Source: Pseudomonas tohonis (lineage in GTDB: Bacteria > Pseudomonadota > Gammaproteobacteria > Pseudomonadales > Pseudomonadaceae). From it: DNA of 64,000 bases. Shown here piece by piece: positions 33,740 through 42,508 of this stretch (its first letter is position 1; each line of letters opens with the position of its first letter). The stretch lies in assembly GCF_012767755.2 (NCBI RefSeq), contig NZ_AP023189.1, positions 3,350,001 to 3,414,000 on the forward strand, written 5' to 3'. Position numbers and translations under genes: made by a program. The notes beneath the pieces are model-generated. The model searched no databases, was not told where the DNA came from, and saw only the letters and a list, made by a program, of their open reading frames with translations.

Positions 33740-34789
33740 ATGTCGACTCTTTGCCAACCCCACGTACTGTTCCCGCAACACAAGATCACCCAGCAGCAGA
33801 TGATCGAGCATCTGGAAAGCCTGCACAGCGACCACCCGCGCATGGCCCTGGCCAAGCGCATGATCCTCAACACCGAGGTCAACGAGCGCCACCTCGTGCT
33901 GCCCATCGACGAGCTGGCCATCCACACCGGCTTCACCCACCGCAGCATCGTCTACGAGCGTGCCGCCCGCGAGATGTCATCCGCCGCCGCCCGCCAGGCG
34001 CTGGACAACGCCGGCCTCAAGCCCGAGGACGTGCGCATGGTCATCGTCACCTCCTGCACCGGCTTCATGATGCCGTCGCTCACCGCCCACCTGATCAACG
34101 ACCTCGGCCTGCCGAACTCCACCATCCAGTTGCCCATCGCACAGCTCGGCTGCGTGGCCGGCGCCGCCGCCATCAACCGCGCCCACGACTTCGCCACCCT
34201 GAAGGCCGACAACCACGTGCTGATCGTCTCCCTGGAGTTCTCCTCGCTGTGCTACCAGCCGGACGACACCAAGCTGCACTCCTTCATCTCGGCGGCGCTG
34301 TTCGGTGATGCCGTGTCCGCCTGCGTGCTGCGTGCGGACGACGAGGCCAAGGGCTTCCGCATCAAGGCCACCGACTCGTTCTTCCTGCCCAAGAGCGAGC
34401 ACTTCATCAAGTACGACGTGAAGGACACCGGCTTCCACTTCACCCTCGACAAGGCCGTGATGAACTCCATCAAGGACGTCGCGCCGGTGATCGAGCGCCT
34501 CAACCAGGCCGGCTACCAGCAGAACTGCGCGCAGAACGACTTCTTCATCTTCCACACCGGCGGCCGCAAGATCCTCGACGAACTGGTCCGCCACCTGGAC
34601 CTGCCGTCCGAGCGCGTCTCGCTCTCGCGCACCAGCCTGTCGGAGGCCGGCAACATCGCCAGCGTGGTGGTCTTCGACGTCCTGCGCCGGCAGTTCGACA
34701 GCTCCCCCAAACCCGGCAGCAAAGGCCTGCTCGCCGCGTTCGGGCCGGGCTTCACCGCCGAAATGGCACTCGGTGAATGGGCAGCCTGA
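33740..34789 (+). CDS. phlD: PhlD, type III polyketide synthase making phloroglucinol
   Basis: The product has 349 residues, the known PhlD length. It condenses three malonyl-CoA units and cyclises the product to phloroglucinol. The nucleophilic cysteine is Cys138 in [14 protein letters not shown]. The catalytic His ([15 protein letters not shown]) and Asn ([13 protein letters not shown]) of the chalcone-synthase family are present. The start follows CGAGGATT. It lies about 200 bases after phlB, beyond the hairpin at 33543, and may have some independent control. Confidence 0.97.
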   Translation: MSTLCQPHVLFPQHKITQQQMIEHLESLHSDHPRMALAKRMILNTEVNERHLVLPIDELAIHTGFTHRSIVYERAAREMSSAAARQALDNAGLKPEDVRMVIVTSCTGFMMPSLTAHLINDLGLPNSTIQLPIAQLGCVAGAAAINRAHDFATLKADNHVLIVSLEFSSLCYQPDDTKLHSFISAALFGDAVSACVLRADDEAKGFRIKATDSFFLPKSEHFIKYDVKDTGFHFTLDKAVMNSIKDVAPVIERLNQAGYQQNCAQNDFFIFHTGGRKILDELVRHLDLPSERVSLSRTSLSEAGNIASVVVFDVLRRQFDSSPKPGSKGLLAAFGPGFTAEMALGEWAA

Positions 34790-34861
34790 GCACGCTCGGG
34801 CACGGTGGCGCGGGGTAACCCGCGCCACCCTTTTCGGCTCCTTAGAAGAGGAGGGCTGGCC

Positions 34862-36124
34862 ATGCGCGAGCAGGCAAGCGACACGGGCTGGGATGCCCGC
34901 TACGAAACACGCATGGTGATCCTGCTGTCGCTGAGCTTCGGCCTGGTGGGGCTGGATCGCTTCATCATCCTGCCGCTGTTCCCGCTGATCATGCGCGACC
35001 TGCAGCTGGACTATCAGGACCTCGGCAACATCTCCGCGGCCCTGGCCCTCACCTGGGGCGTCTCCGCCCTGGGCATGGGTTGCCTGGTGGAACGGCTCGG
35101 CGCCAAGCGCGTGCTGGTCGTCTCCGTGCTCGCCTTCTCGCTGCTCTCGGGGCTCTCCGCCCTGGCCGGCGGGGTGCTCGGGCTCATCCTCCTGCGCGGC
35201 CTCATGGGCTTCTCCGAAGGCGCCTTCACCCCCACCAGCATCAGCGTCACCACCCAGGTCTCGCACCCCCGGCGCACCGGCTTCAACATCGGCGTGCAAC
35301 AGGCGGTGTTCCCCATCCTCGGGCTCGGCCTCGGGCCGCTGATCGCCGCCGGCCTGCTGGCCTGGCTCGGCTCCTGGCGCTGGGTGTTCATCAGCGTGTC
35401 CATCCCCGGGTTCATCCTCGCCTGGTGGCTGCAGCGCACCTACCGCCCCGTCCCCGCACCCCTCCAGGCCGGGCAGGAGCGGCCCTGGCGACTGTGGCTC
35501 GCGGCCCTCGGCAGCGGCAACGTGCGGCGCAACATCGGCATCATGTTCTGCATCCTCACCTGCCAGTTCGTGCTCTGTGCGCTGCTGCCCAGCTACCTCA
35601 CCGACCACCTCGGGCTGTCGCTGGAGGCGATGGCGCTGGTGATCTCGGCGATCGGCTTCGGCGGCTTCGTCGGGCAACTGATCATCCCCGGCCTGTCCGA
35701 CCGCTTCGGGCGCAAGCCGGTGGTGCTGCTCTCGTTCTGCGCCAGCGCCGCGCTGGTCGCCACGCTGATCGTCACCCCTGCCGAGCCCTGGTTGCTGTTT
35801 TTGGTGCTGTTCTTCATCACCTTCTTCAACTTCAGCCTCATCTGCCTAACCGTCGGCCCGCTCACGGGCGAGTCGGTGGCGCCGCACCTGCTCACGGCGG
35901 CCACCGGCATCGTCATCGGCTTCGGCGAAATCCTCGGCGGCGGCCTCGCGCCGATCCTCGCCGGCTACCTCGCCACCCACCACGGGCTGCCATCGATCCT
36001 CTACCTGGCCCTGGCCGGCAGCCTCGCCGGCCTGTGCCTGGCGCTCGGGCTCAAGGAAGGCCGCGCGCAGGCACCCCGCGAAGCCACACCGCCGGCCAAC
36101 GCCGCACTGCTTATTAGGGAGTAA
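34862..36124 (+). CDS. phlE: PhlE, major-facilitator exporter of the DAPG locus
   Basis: The product has 420 residues with 12 predicted membrane segments and an AGAGGAGG ribosome site. MFS signatures are visible: the loop 2-3 motif near LVERLGAKRVLV, and the loop 8-9 repeat GLSDRFGRKPVVLL. Its position after phlD is that of phlE, proposed to export DAPG or related phenolics and to add tolerance. It ends 5 bases before the next gene. Confidence 0.9.
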   Translation: MREQASDTGWDARYETRMVILLSLSFGLVGLDRFIILPLFPLIMRDLQLDYQDLGNISAALALTWGVSALGMGCLVERLGAKRVLVVSVLAFSLLSGLSALAGGVLGLILLRGLMGFSEGAFTPTSISVTTQVSHPRRTGFNIGVQQAVFPILGLGLGPLIAAGLLAWLGSWRWVFISVSIPGFILAWWLQRTYRPVPAPLQAGQERPWRLWLAALGSGNVRRNIGIMFCILTCQFVLCALLPSYLTDHLGLSLEAMALVISAIGFGGFVGQLIIPGLSDRFGRKPVVLLSFCASAALVATLIVTPAEPWLLFLVLFFITFFNFSLICLTVGPLTGESVAPHLLTAATGIVIGFGEILGGGLAPILAGYLATHHGLPSILYLALAGSLAGLCLALGLKEGRAQAPREATPPANAALLIRE

Positions 36125-36129
36125 TTGAA

Positions 36130-37017
36130 ATGGGCGACTACCTGAAAGTCCTCGACATCGAACACAGCGGCGGGCCGCGCATCGGCCTGCTGGGCGACGA
36201 CCCCGCGCACACGGTGCGGGTGCACGGCGAAAGCAGCGGCCTCTACCAGACCCTGCAGGACTGCGCGCGCCGCCACCAGGACCACCTGGCGCACCTGCGC
36301 CACCTGCCGGGCCCGACGCACACGCTGCCGGCCCTGCGCCAGGAAACCCGCCTGCGCCCGCCCGCCATGCCCGACAACCCGCTGCTCACCCACGTCAGCG
36401 GCCTGCCGCTGGGCGCGCGGGACGACGCCGGCTGGTTCTACAAGGGCAACGGCCGCGTCCTGCGCATCGACCGCGACGACCTGGAAGTGCCGTACCACGT
36501 CCAGGCCATCGCGGCGGACGCCTGCCTGGTCTCCATCTACCTGGTGGGCTCGCGGGGCCAGTTGCTCCACGTCGGCGTCACCCTCGGCCACGACCTGCAC
36601 GACCCGCTGCAGGGCCAATCCGCCCGCGCCCACCTGCTCGAATGCGCCGTGGCCTCGGAACTGCTGCTGGGCGAACTGGACGAACCGCTGCACCTGCGCC
36701 AACGCATCGAACGCAATGGCGCCTGCTTCAGCGAAACCCACCTGCGCCTCGACCCACAGGCCTGGCGCGCCTCGCGGGAAGCCGGCGAAGCCCTGCTGGA
36801 ACAACACCCGCAGTTCCTCCAGCCGGGCATGGTGCATTATCTGTTCAGCCGCCTCGACAGCGAAATCGTCGCCACCCACCTGCAGCACGGCGACTGCCTG
36901 GAACTGAGCTGCCCCATGCTCGACATGCGCCTCGAAAACCGCATCGTCGAAGAAGAACTGCGCCACCTGCTGCCGCTCTCATCACGCCGCCGCGCGGGGC
37001 AGGGCAGAGCGGCCTGA
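36130..37017 (+). CDS. FAH/GguC-like protein at the end of the phl operon
   Basis: The product has 295 residues. The central motif DDAGWFYKGNG, the segment VSIYLVGSRGQLLHVGVTLGHD and the late block VHYLFSRLDSEI fit the fumarylacetoacetate-hydrolase superfamily, closest to the GguC/AraD1 type. It follows phlE by 5 bases with an AGGGAG ribosome site, so it belongs to the transcript. Some phl loci carry a last gene called phlI of unknown function, and this may be its counterpart. Possible roles are hydrolysis of a C-C or ester bond in an acylphloroglucinol. That is inference; several metal-ligand residues cannot be confirmed by eye. Confidence 0.7.
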   Translation: MGDYLKVLDIEHSGGPRIGLLGDDPAHTVRVHGESSGLYQTLQDCARRHQDHLAHLRHLPGPTHTLPALRQETRLRPPAMPDNPLLTHVSGLPLGARDDAGWFYKGNGRVLRIDRDDLEVPYHVQAIAADACLVSIYLVGSRGQLLHVGVTLGHDLHDPLQGQSARAHLLECAVASELLLGELDEPLHLRQRIERNGACFSETHLRLDPQAWRASREAGEALLEQHPQFLQPGMVHYLFSRLDSEIVATHLQHGDCLELSCPMLDMRLENRIVEEELRHLLPLSSRRRAGQGRAA

Positions 37018-37050
37018 GCGCCCCGCCTTTACCTGGGGTGCATGCAATAA

Positions 37051-37083
37051 GAAACGCCGCATTCCCATGCGGCGTTTCTCATT
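37051..37083. terminator. Terminator at the end of the phl operon
   Basis: A perfect 12-bp stem (gaaacgccgcat with atgcggcgtttc) with loop tccc lies 33 bases after the last phl-linked gene. The stem ends in T-rich sequence on both strands, so it may act in both directions. Confidence 0.75.
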
Positions 37084-37122
37084 CGAGCTCAAGTGGAAGA
37101 ACCGGCAGGATGAACGCGTGCC

Positions 37123-37191
37123 GTAGGGTGTGCCGTGCGCACCGCCGCTCGGTGCTGCCGGCGAGCTCCAGGTGCGCGCAGCACACCCTAC
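37123..37191. repeat. Inverted repeat with GTAGGGTGTGC ends
   Basis: gtagggtgtgc (37123-37133) is the reverse complement of gcacaccctac (37181-37191). It belongs to the same class of intergenic repeat as 12108-12192. Confidence 0.7.
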
Positions 37192-37292
37192 GTCCAAGGT
37201 GAATCACGACAGTTCTGTTCAGCCCACCGTCCCTGCCCGGTACACACAGCAAAGAAAACGCCGCACCTTCATGCGGCGCTCCCGGCCGAGCC

Positions 37293-37790
37293 CTAGAAGA
37301 ACCGCTTCCAACTCGGCCCATCACTCAATGCAGGGTCATCGTGCGCCGCCATGAAATGCGGCAGGTCCCGCCGCGCAATCCACAGCTCCCCCTGCCAACG
37401 CAGAGCGCCGACACGCTGGTTCGCCCAGGTCATCAGGATGCGTCGCGGGCTGGCATCGACCTCGCGGTGATAGTCGTACAACGCCGGGATCACCTCATCG
37501 CTGAGCCACTGGCTCAACGCGCAATGCTCCGGGTGCCCGAAGCGGTACAACGCCCGGTAAAGCCCGGCCTCGCTGATCAACTCCAGCTCCTCGCAACGGC
37601 CAGTGGCAAAGCGCAGCGTCGCGAAACGGTGCTGGTGGGGATACAGGCGCTTGGTCAACCGATAGGGGCGGGCAGCGGCGATCATCAGCGCGAAATCGAG
37701 GGCGACGAACCAGGGGCGGTTGTCGATCATCACGGCGCGCAATTGGTGGCAGTGGCGTTGAAAGGTGATGGGGGTGGATGCGTCATGCAT
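37293..37790 (-). CDS. BRO-N domain antirepressor-like protein
   Basis: The product has 165 residues. The start at 37790 has GGAGCT as ribosome site; the frame is open far upstream, but that part overlaps the antisense RNA region. The protein has the BRO/phage-antirepressor N-terminal layout: TFQRHCHQLRAVMIDNRPWF, VALDFALMIAAA, then a helix block with YRFGHPEHCALSQWLSDEVI and ALYDYHREVD. Such domains bind DNA or repressors in prophages. The upstream region can make a C4-type antisense RNA whose targets cover this ribosome site. No other prophage genes are next to it. Confidence 0.8.
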   Translation of the reverse strand: MHDASTPITFQRHCHQLRAVMIDNRPWFVALDFALMIAAARPYRLTKRLYPHQHRFATLRFATGRCEELELISEAGLYRALYRFGHPEHCALSQWLSDEVIPALYDYHREVDASPRRILMTWANQRVGALRWQGELWIARRDLPHFMAAHDDPALSDGPSWKRFF

Positions 37791-37843
37791 GGGTGTAGCT
37801 CCAATGTCGGTTAAGGAGCTGCCACCTACGTCGCTAAACGAAA

Positions 37844-37918
37844 GGGTGGCAGACCGCGCGGGGTTAGCGAACCGGAGACATTGGAATCCGGCAGACCCGA
37901 GGGTCTCCCCACGCGGTC
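37844..37918 (-). ncRNA. C4-type antisense RNA upstream of the BRO-N gene
   Basis: On the minus strand a 12-bp closing stem (37918-37907 with 37863-37852, one wobble) encloses a second hairpin (AGACCC/GGGTCT). Element a-prime, CCAATGTC (37884-37877), is exactly complementary to GACATTGG (37808-37801), which abuts the GGAG ribosome site of the BRO-N gene. Element b-prime, CTGCCACC (37852-37845), is exactly complementary to GGTGGCAG (37826-37819). Two antisense elements matching two targets before an antirepressor gene is the architecture of the P1/P7 C4 RNA family. Confidence 0.8.
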
Positions 37919-38313
37919 CGCCATAGAGCGGTGCAGAAAAACTGCATGCGTGCCAATGCCTGCAAGAAACATCCGCCGTTTCTCGCATGCACCAGCTGGC
38001 GCAATCGCGCCAATGTCTTTCGGGTCGCTAAACCCGGCCACGGGATTGACCGTGGCGGGGGGAGGATAGGGAGAGGAGGGAGCTAGGGCAAGGGGCGGGG
38101 TGGTTACTGTTCTTTAAGCCTTAGAATGATGCGCTATAGATGGAGGCTTGTATGGGGCTTGCCAGGCGGCTGAGCCCCATAATGCCACTTGTAAACGACG
38201 GCTATCGGCCAGAAGCGGTCATGCGATGCTGCCTACAACATTAATTCGCTCGACGACTGTACGGAATCAAGTATCTGGGGCTGATACGATCAGCGCTTCT
38301 ACATGGGCCGGCG
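37919..38313. other. Upstream region of the C4-type RNA; no gene seen
   Basis: It contains further copies of words used by the antisense system (cgccaatgtc near 38008, cgctaaac near 38026, tgccaatgcc near 37951), which suggests an older or partial duplication of the control region. The promoter of the antisense RNA should lie here. The part from 38060 to 38313 shows nothing recognisable. Confidence 0.5.
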
Positions 38314-39339
38314 TCAGGGCGAGGATGGCTCGAGAGTGTGCTTTGAGATCAACTCGTAGAATTGCTGGGGGACAATAAACATCATGATGCTTTCATGAGG
38401 AGCCAGCTTGTCTTCAAGTGTTTCCAGGCAAGCCATATCGATCTCGCCGATGCGTTCGGTGGGTTTGCCAGATTTGAATTCCGCATGACGGGATCTATCG
38501 GTTATAGCGCCAGTCCTCCACATCGCCGGTCCATCCGGTAGACCGTTTTTATAATTTGCTTGAAGGTGGGGATTTTCCTCTGTACTCATGTGAATGCACT
38601 GGGCTCCGTGCAGTAAACCACTTTTGTAGTTCGACTTTATTTTTATGTGTCCATTGTTTTCCCAGCCGAAGAATGCACCGTCCAGCACGCCTTCATTAAA
38701 AGTTCCTTCCAACATGCTGGCGCCATCTGGGTAGTGCGCTTTGAGTTTTCCGTGGGGGATGCCGGACTTGAAGCTAATGATGCACAACACATTGCCATAT
38801 TTGTTGAATATGGTCTGTTCCCCTTCCAAGTGGCCAAGCTCGATGTTTAGCTTACCGAGCAAAACACCGGTTTTCGACACTAGATTGTAGTAACCGCTAG
38901 CGCCGTTAATCAGCAGGGTTTCAGATTTCCTCAGAAATGGTGCGGATACCTTTTGTGAGCTGCCCAGTGCTTTCCAGTCAATTTTTTCCTGATCCCCGTC
39001 ATAGATGAGTTCTATTTTTATTCGCTTGGCTTTGATTTTCTTTAGAAGCAGATTTAGCTCGTTGCAGAAATCAATTGCACCATCGCCAAGGACGAATAGA
39101 GCTTTGAAGGTTTTTTCTTCTTCTTTTATTGACAGGTCTTCTATGGCGGAAAGGTATTCGTGCCATGTGAATTCGCGCGGTCTGTACTCGAATTTTTGTG
39201 ATGCTAGAAATATCTCAAGTTCTTTTTCGGTGTCACAGTCTTCGCTTGCTGAGTACAGTGTTTCTAAAAAGCTCCTGCTGCCTTCATAGCTTTCGGTTTT
39301 TGATAGATCCGCTGTAACTGTTGCCCTGTATTCGGCCAT
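38314..39339 (-). CDS. MORN-variant (YwqK-like) repeat protein
   Basis: The product has 341 residues. The C-terminal half has repeated units of the form NGxLxGxxxxxYxxGxxxxE, for example GIPHGKLKAHYPDGA, GVLDGAFFGWENNGH, GLLHGAQCIHM and GLPDGPAMW. This is the MORN-variant repeat seen in YwqK-type antitoxin or immunity proteins. The N-terminal half is charged and helical, with no match I recognise. Codon use is visibly AT-richer than in core genes, suggesting transfer. AAGG lies 9 bases before the start. No toxin is visible beside it. Confidence 0.7.
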   Translation of the reverse strand: MAEYRATVTADLSKTESYEGSRSFLETLYSASEDCDTEKELEIFLASQKFEYRPREFTWHEYLSAIEDLSIKEEEKTFKALFVLGDGAIDFCNELNLLLKKIKAKRIKIELIYDGDQEKIDWKALGSSQKVSAPFLRKSETLLINGASGYYNLVSKTGVLLGKLNIELGHLEGEQTIFNKYGNVLCIISFKSGIPHGKLKAHYPDGASMLEGTFNEGVLDGAFFGWENNGHIKIKSNYKSGLLHGAQCIHMSTEENPHLQANYKNGLPDGPAMWRTGAITDRSRHAEFKSGKPTERIGEIDMACLETLEDKLAPHESIMMFIVPQQFYELISKHTLEPSSP

Positions 39340-39429
39340 CCCTGTAAACCTTCTTTTTGCGTGGAAGAGTGCTTGGTATTTCGTGTTTTTATATTGGTAG
39401 CGCTTGACTACGTAGGCTCAATAATCCTT

Positions 39430-39813
39430 CTAGTAGCGCTGCCCCTTGGCAGGCTTAGCGATGATCTGCCACTCATCTTCGTAGACAACTGAACCGGGCA
39501 CAGAGGTTCGAAGCACGTCAACGTGGAGGCCATGAAGTTCCAAGAGGGTCTTCAGGTGCCACATGCGTTGGATGGCTTCGGTGGCCGCAGGCTTGAACCA
39601 GGAGATGGCACGGCGATGTTCTATGGACTTGAGCACACCTGGGACAGTCAGATTCTCGTTGAACCAGACCAGTGAACTCCGCAGCTCCGAGTGTTCGCTG
39701 ACGGTGAGATCCCCGATGTCTCTAAGGTCATGTGCGGCCACTAGAATTCCGGTTGTATGACCTGAGTCGCGGTCGAGAGCGAGCGTTGTAAAGCGGATCA
39801 ATCCTTGGTGCAT
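39430..39813 (-). CDS. Hypothetical protein in accessory region
   Basis: The product has 127 residues with a strong AAGGAAGG ribosome site. It starts MHQGLIRFTTLALDRDSGH and contains VSEHSELRSSLVWFNENLTV and a helical RRAISWFKPAATEAIQRMW. The fold looks alpha/beta. I do not recognise it. It lies upstream of the MORN-type gene on the same strand, with a 90-base gap, so the two may be cotranscribed. Confidence 0.7.
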   Translation of the reverse strand: MHQGLIRFTTLALDRDSGHTTGILVAAHDLRDIGDLTVSEHSELRSSLVWFNENLTVPGVLKSIEHRRAISWFKPAATEAIQRMWHLKTLLELHGLHVDVLRTSVPGSVVYEDEWQIIAKPAKGQRY

Positions 39814-40025
39814 GACCTTCCTTGTCTTTTGAGTCGGTTGCTTGGAGCGCTAACAGTCCGAGCCATCCAAGGCGGCGGAAATGTTTTTGGAGATTAAGAA
39901 GCTGTCGGCTGTGTGTCTACGTTTGGCAGGCAAACGAGAGCGTATTGGGGGAGGGAGTGGGCCATCCTGCTAGCCAGTACTCGATTCGATAACTACGCCA
40001 AGGTGCGTAGAGTCCTTTTCATCTA

Positions 40026-40826
40026 ATGTCCTCGCATCCTCCAGACCCTCATCAGGCCCCCATCGTGTTCAAGAAAATCAAAGGCATCCTCGGCATCCAG
40101 CCCAAACCCGCTGGTGAAAACAGCTACGGCGAGCATCTCCGTGGCGGGGCGGACGAGACCTGGCCTGAGGCACTGAGCCGTTTCGAGTCGTTCTGCCTGA
40201 GCCTGCATGCGTTCTACGACGAGGAAGGGGAAACCTATGAGCTGTACTTCGACGAGTACTTCCAGGACGGCACGCTGTTCGAGTGGTCGGGCGCTGTATC
40301 CGACGAGGACCTGCTGAGCGCCGAGACGCAGCATGCGTTCGCGATGCCGGAGGAGCTGAAGGCACTGTTCAGGAAGCGCTTCGCCATCTACGACGTCATT
40401 GCGGATCGCGGCCGCTGGGGCGACCGTCGCATCCTCGAGATCTACGGGCGTTCGACCTCGACCTCCTACCCGTGCCTGCACGCGTTCTGCCCGGCGATCG
40501 CCTGGAACTTCGGCGAGTACTTCGCCAGGGAAGAGTTGACGGAAGAACAGATCGCGCACCTGAGCGCCAACTACTTCTGCTTCGGGCGCTGGTCGGACGA
40601 TGACCACTACTGCACCTACCTCCTGGTGGACCGCCACGGCAACTACGGGCGGTTCCGCTTCCACACCGAAGACTACCCCGGCACCGTGCAGCGGCTTGAA
40701 CCGCTGTTGAGCGGCAAACCCCTCGACATGACGCTGGATGCGCTTCTGGTGTGGGCGATCAACAACTCGATGGAATACCTGCTCGAACGCAACGATCTGC
40801 CCAGCCCGCATGGGAAAGAGGCTTGA
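40026..40826 (+). CDS. Hypothetical acidic protein, possibly immunity-like
   Basis: The product has 266 residues, soluble and acidic, rich in Tyr, Phe and Trp (YELYFDEYFQDGTLFEWSG, WSDDDHYCTYLLVDRHGNYG). No signal or membrane segment. That composition is common in immunity proteins of polymorphic toxin systems, but no specific family is recognised. The ribosome site is poor. Codon use is GC-rich, unlike its immediate neighbours. It is divergent from 39813. Confidence 0.65.
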   Translation: MSSHPPDPHQAPIVFKKIKGILGIQPKPAGENSYGEHLRGGADETWPEALSRFESFCLSLHAFYDEEGETYELYFDEYFQDGTLFEWSGAVSDEDLLSAETQHAFAMPEELKALFRKRFAIYDVIADRGRWGDRRILEIYGRSTSTSYPCLHAFCPAIAWNFGEYFAREELTEEQIAHLSANYFCFGRWSDDDHYCTYLLVDRHGNYGRFRFHTEDYPGTVQRLEPLLSGKPLDMTLDALLVWAINNSMEYLLERNDLPSPHGKEA

Positions 40827-40882
40827 GGCGTCCAGCTGCTGAGAGTTGACCCAGTCGGTTCGCTTGAGGAGCAGGGAGTGAA

Positions 40883-41350
40883 ATGATCAACGTTTTATCA
40901 ATCATCAAACATACGTCCCGATATAGCAGTGCCCCCTACACGACTTTCGCTATAGATGGTGTGCCATTGGAGGTCTGGCTTCCGAGCCAGAATCCCGCTG
41001 CTGAACTTGACCTCGTAGCCGCCCATGCCGGGCTGGATAACTATGAAGAGACCCTGATGGTGTGGGATCGGATTTACTCCATTGCACCTGAGTGGAAGAC
41101 TCTGGTTCCCTTGCTCGTTTGCCCCGATGATCTAGACCTGTGCTGCAGCGTTATCGTCGTTGAACAGCTCTCGAATGAGCGACACATCCAGTGGTGCCGA
41201 TTCGGCCTGTTGAACGGATCGATCAAAGAGGAGAGTCCCGCGGTTGACTGGCTCGACGCTATACCCAAGCTGATATTCAAGCGGTCGAATTTCCAGGCAA
41301 CACTGGATGAGTTTCGGGAAACTGAAAGCATCAAAATAGGACAAGATTAG
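40883..41350 (+). CDS. Hypothetical protein in accessory region
   Basis: The product has 155 residues with a very good GGAGCAGGGAG ribosome region. It begins MINVLSIIKHTSRYSSAPYT and has beta-rich stretches (TFAIDGVPLEVWLPS, LCCSVIVVEQLSNERHIQWC). It looks like a single alpha/beta domain. Family not recognised; an immunity role is possible given the neighbourhood but not shown. Confidence 0.7.
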   Translation: MINVLSIIKHTSRYSSAPYTTFAIDGVPLEVWLPSQNPAAELDLVAAHAGLDNYEETLMVWDRIYSIAPEWKTLVPLLVCPDDLDLCCSVIVVEQLSNERHIQWCRFGLLNGSIKEESPAVDWLDAIPKLIFKRSNFQATLDEFRETESIKIGQD

Positions 41351-41417
41351 CTCTCTTCGGGCGGTGAGCATGCAGTTCGCTTTGCCGAGAAATTTTCACA
41401 TCGCCTCCTCCCTGAGT

Positions 41418-41696
41418 TCAGAAAATAAGCCTCTCCGCAACCAGCCGAGCATACAGCGACCTGCCTGGCTCAAGGCATGCCTCAGGTGAAAACTGCGGGC
41501 AGGCCTGAAATGACGAAGTAAATACACGGCTAAGGCAGAGCGCGGCATCTCTTTCCGAGTGAATACGTCCAAGCTGCTTTGCAATGCTCTTGGCTTCCCT
41601 ATCAAATTCGGGATCCATTGGGTCAGTAGGCCACCAAGGAAATGCATGCCACTTTGCTATTTCCTCCTTGATTGTTCTTGTAAGTAAATTTTCCAT
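41418..41696 (-). CDS. Small hypothetical protein
   Basis: The product has 92 residues from the ATG at 41696; a TTG eight codons earlier is possible, and neither has a clear ribosome site. It is helical with Trp-rich WHAFPWWPTDPMDPEFDRE and a basic middle. It is convergent with 40883-41350 and lies downstream of a lipoprotein gene on the same strand, 36 bases away. No domain recognised. Confidence 0.5.
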   Translation of the reverse strand: MENLLTRTIKEEIAKWHAFPWWPTDPMDPEFDREAKSIAKQLGRIHSERDAALCLSRVFTSSFQACPQFSPEACLEPGRSLYARLVAERLIF

Positions 41697-41732
41697 TAGG
41701 CAGTCAACACGGATTCTCAATGTGTAGTTGAT

Positions 41733-42167
41733 TCAAAGGCCACATCCCGGCTCGTTTCCCTCAGCGCTTTCCTTCAGCCTTCCAAAATGTCTTTCCCACG
41801 CAAAGTTGTAAGCGGTAATGGACATTCTTGTCTTGCAAATGGCGTCGCCTTTTGAAATCAGGGCATGCAAGAAATAGCCGGCGTCCGCGCCTGATGGCGA
41901 GTAAACAGAAAGCCCAGTGGCTCCATTGCTTACTTCTTTCTTCACCTGCTGGTTATTTGCGAAGCCGGTGACGTACCCAGTGCGAACGTAGCTTGGCCTA
42001 AAGCACTTCGACAGGTAGGTCTCGACGCGTCTGGCAACCAGTTCGCTCTCGTCGTTGAAGCAGTATTCCGGGCTTTTGGTGCCAGTTTGCAGCAGCTCCT
42101 CCTTGGTTTCAGGAAAGATTGAACAGCCGCTTAGAAGGATGACGGAGATCGCTATGAGTTTCTTCAT
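41733..42167 (-). CDS. Lipoprotein of unknown function
   Basis: The product has 144 residues. The start at 42167 gives a classic lipoprotein signal (MKKLIAISVILLSGC). The mature part contains paired cysteines (YCFNDESEL, LSKCFRPSY, AICKTR, PGCGL) that could form disulfides in the periplasm. AT-richer codon use suggests acquired DNA. Family not recognised. Confidence 0.75.
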   Translation of the reverse strand: MKKLIAISVILLSGCSIFPETKEELLQTGTKSPEYCFNDESELVARRVETYLSKCFRPSYVRTGYVTGFANNQQVKKEVSNGATGLSVYSPSGADAGYFLHALISKGDAICKTRMSITAYNFAWERHFGRLKESAEGNEPGCGL

Positions 42168-42508
42168 GGAACTGTGCAGTACCAAATTGTGGGTGAGCGA
42201 CATAGCCAGCGTTGTGACGGAAAAGGCTCACAGCCGCTGCGTATACCGGGGGGCAGGAATTGCCAGGAGGGCGGAAGGATATCTGATTTGAAGTTACGAA
42301 CCCGCAGTAAATCTGCCTGAGGCCGGTTTGCTGGGGAGGGCGACGACATGACTCCAGCGGTATGCGCCAGCAGCGTGTCTGCGCAGGCAAGTCAGTGGGG
42401 ACGAGAGTGACGGCGCCTCAGAACACCAACTGCCAGTAGCGTCCAGATCGTTCGCCGGGCATCATCCAGCGCCCGCCAGAATCAGTGCTCAAGGGAGTGG
42501 CACCGCTT
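42168..42508. other. Intergenic region, no gene seen
   Basis: This is a divergent spacer between the lipoprotein and the signal peptidase genes. Open frames on the minus strand lack coding character. I see no repeat or hairpin of note. Confidence 0.5.

Noticed and set aside
37826..38041. 71-codon minus-strand frame overlapping the C4-type RNA
   Set aside because: Its conservation is better explained by the RNA; the frame has no ribosome site. A short translated leader cannot be fully excluded.
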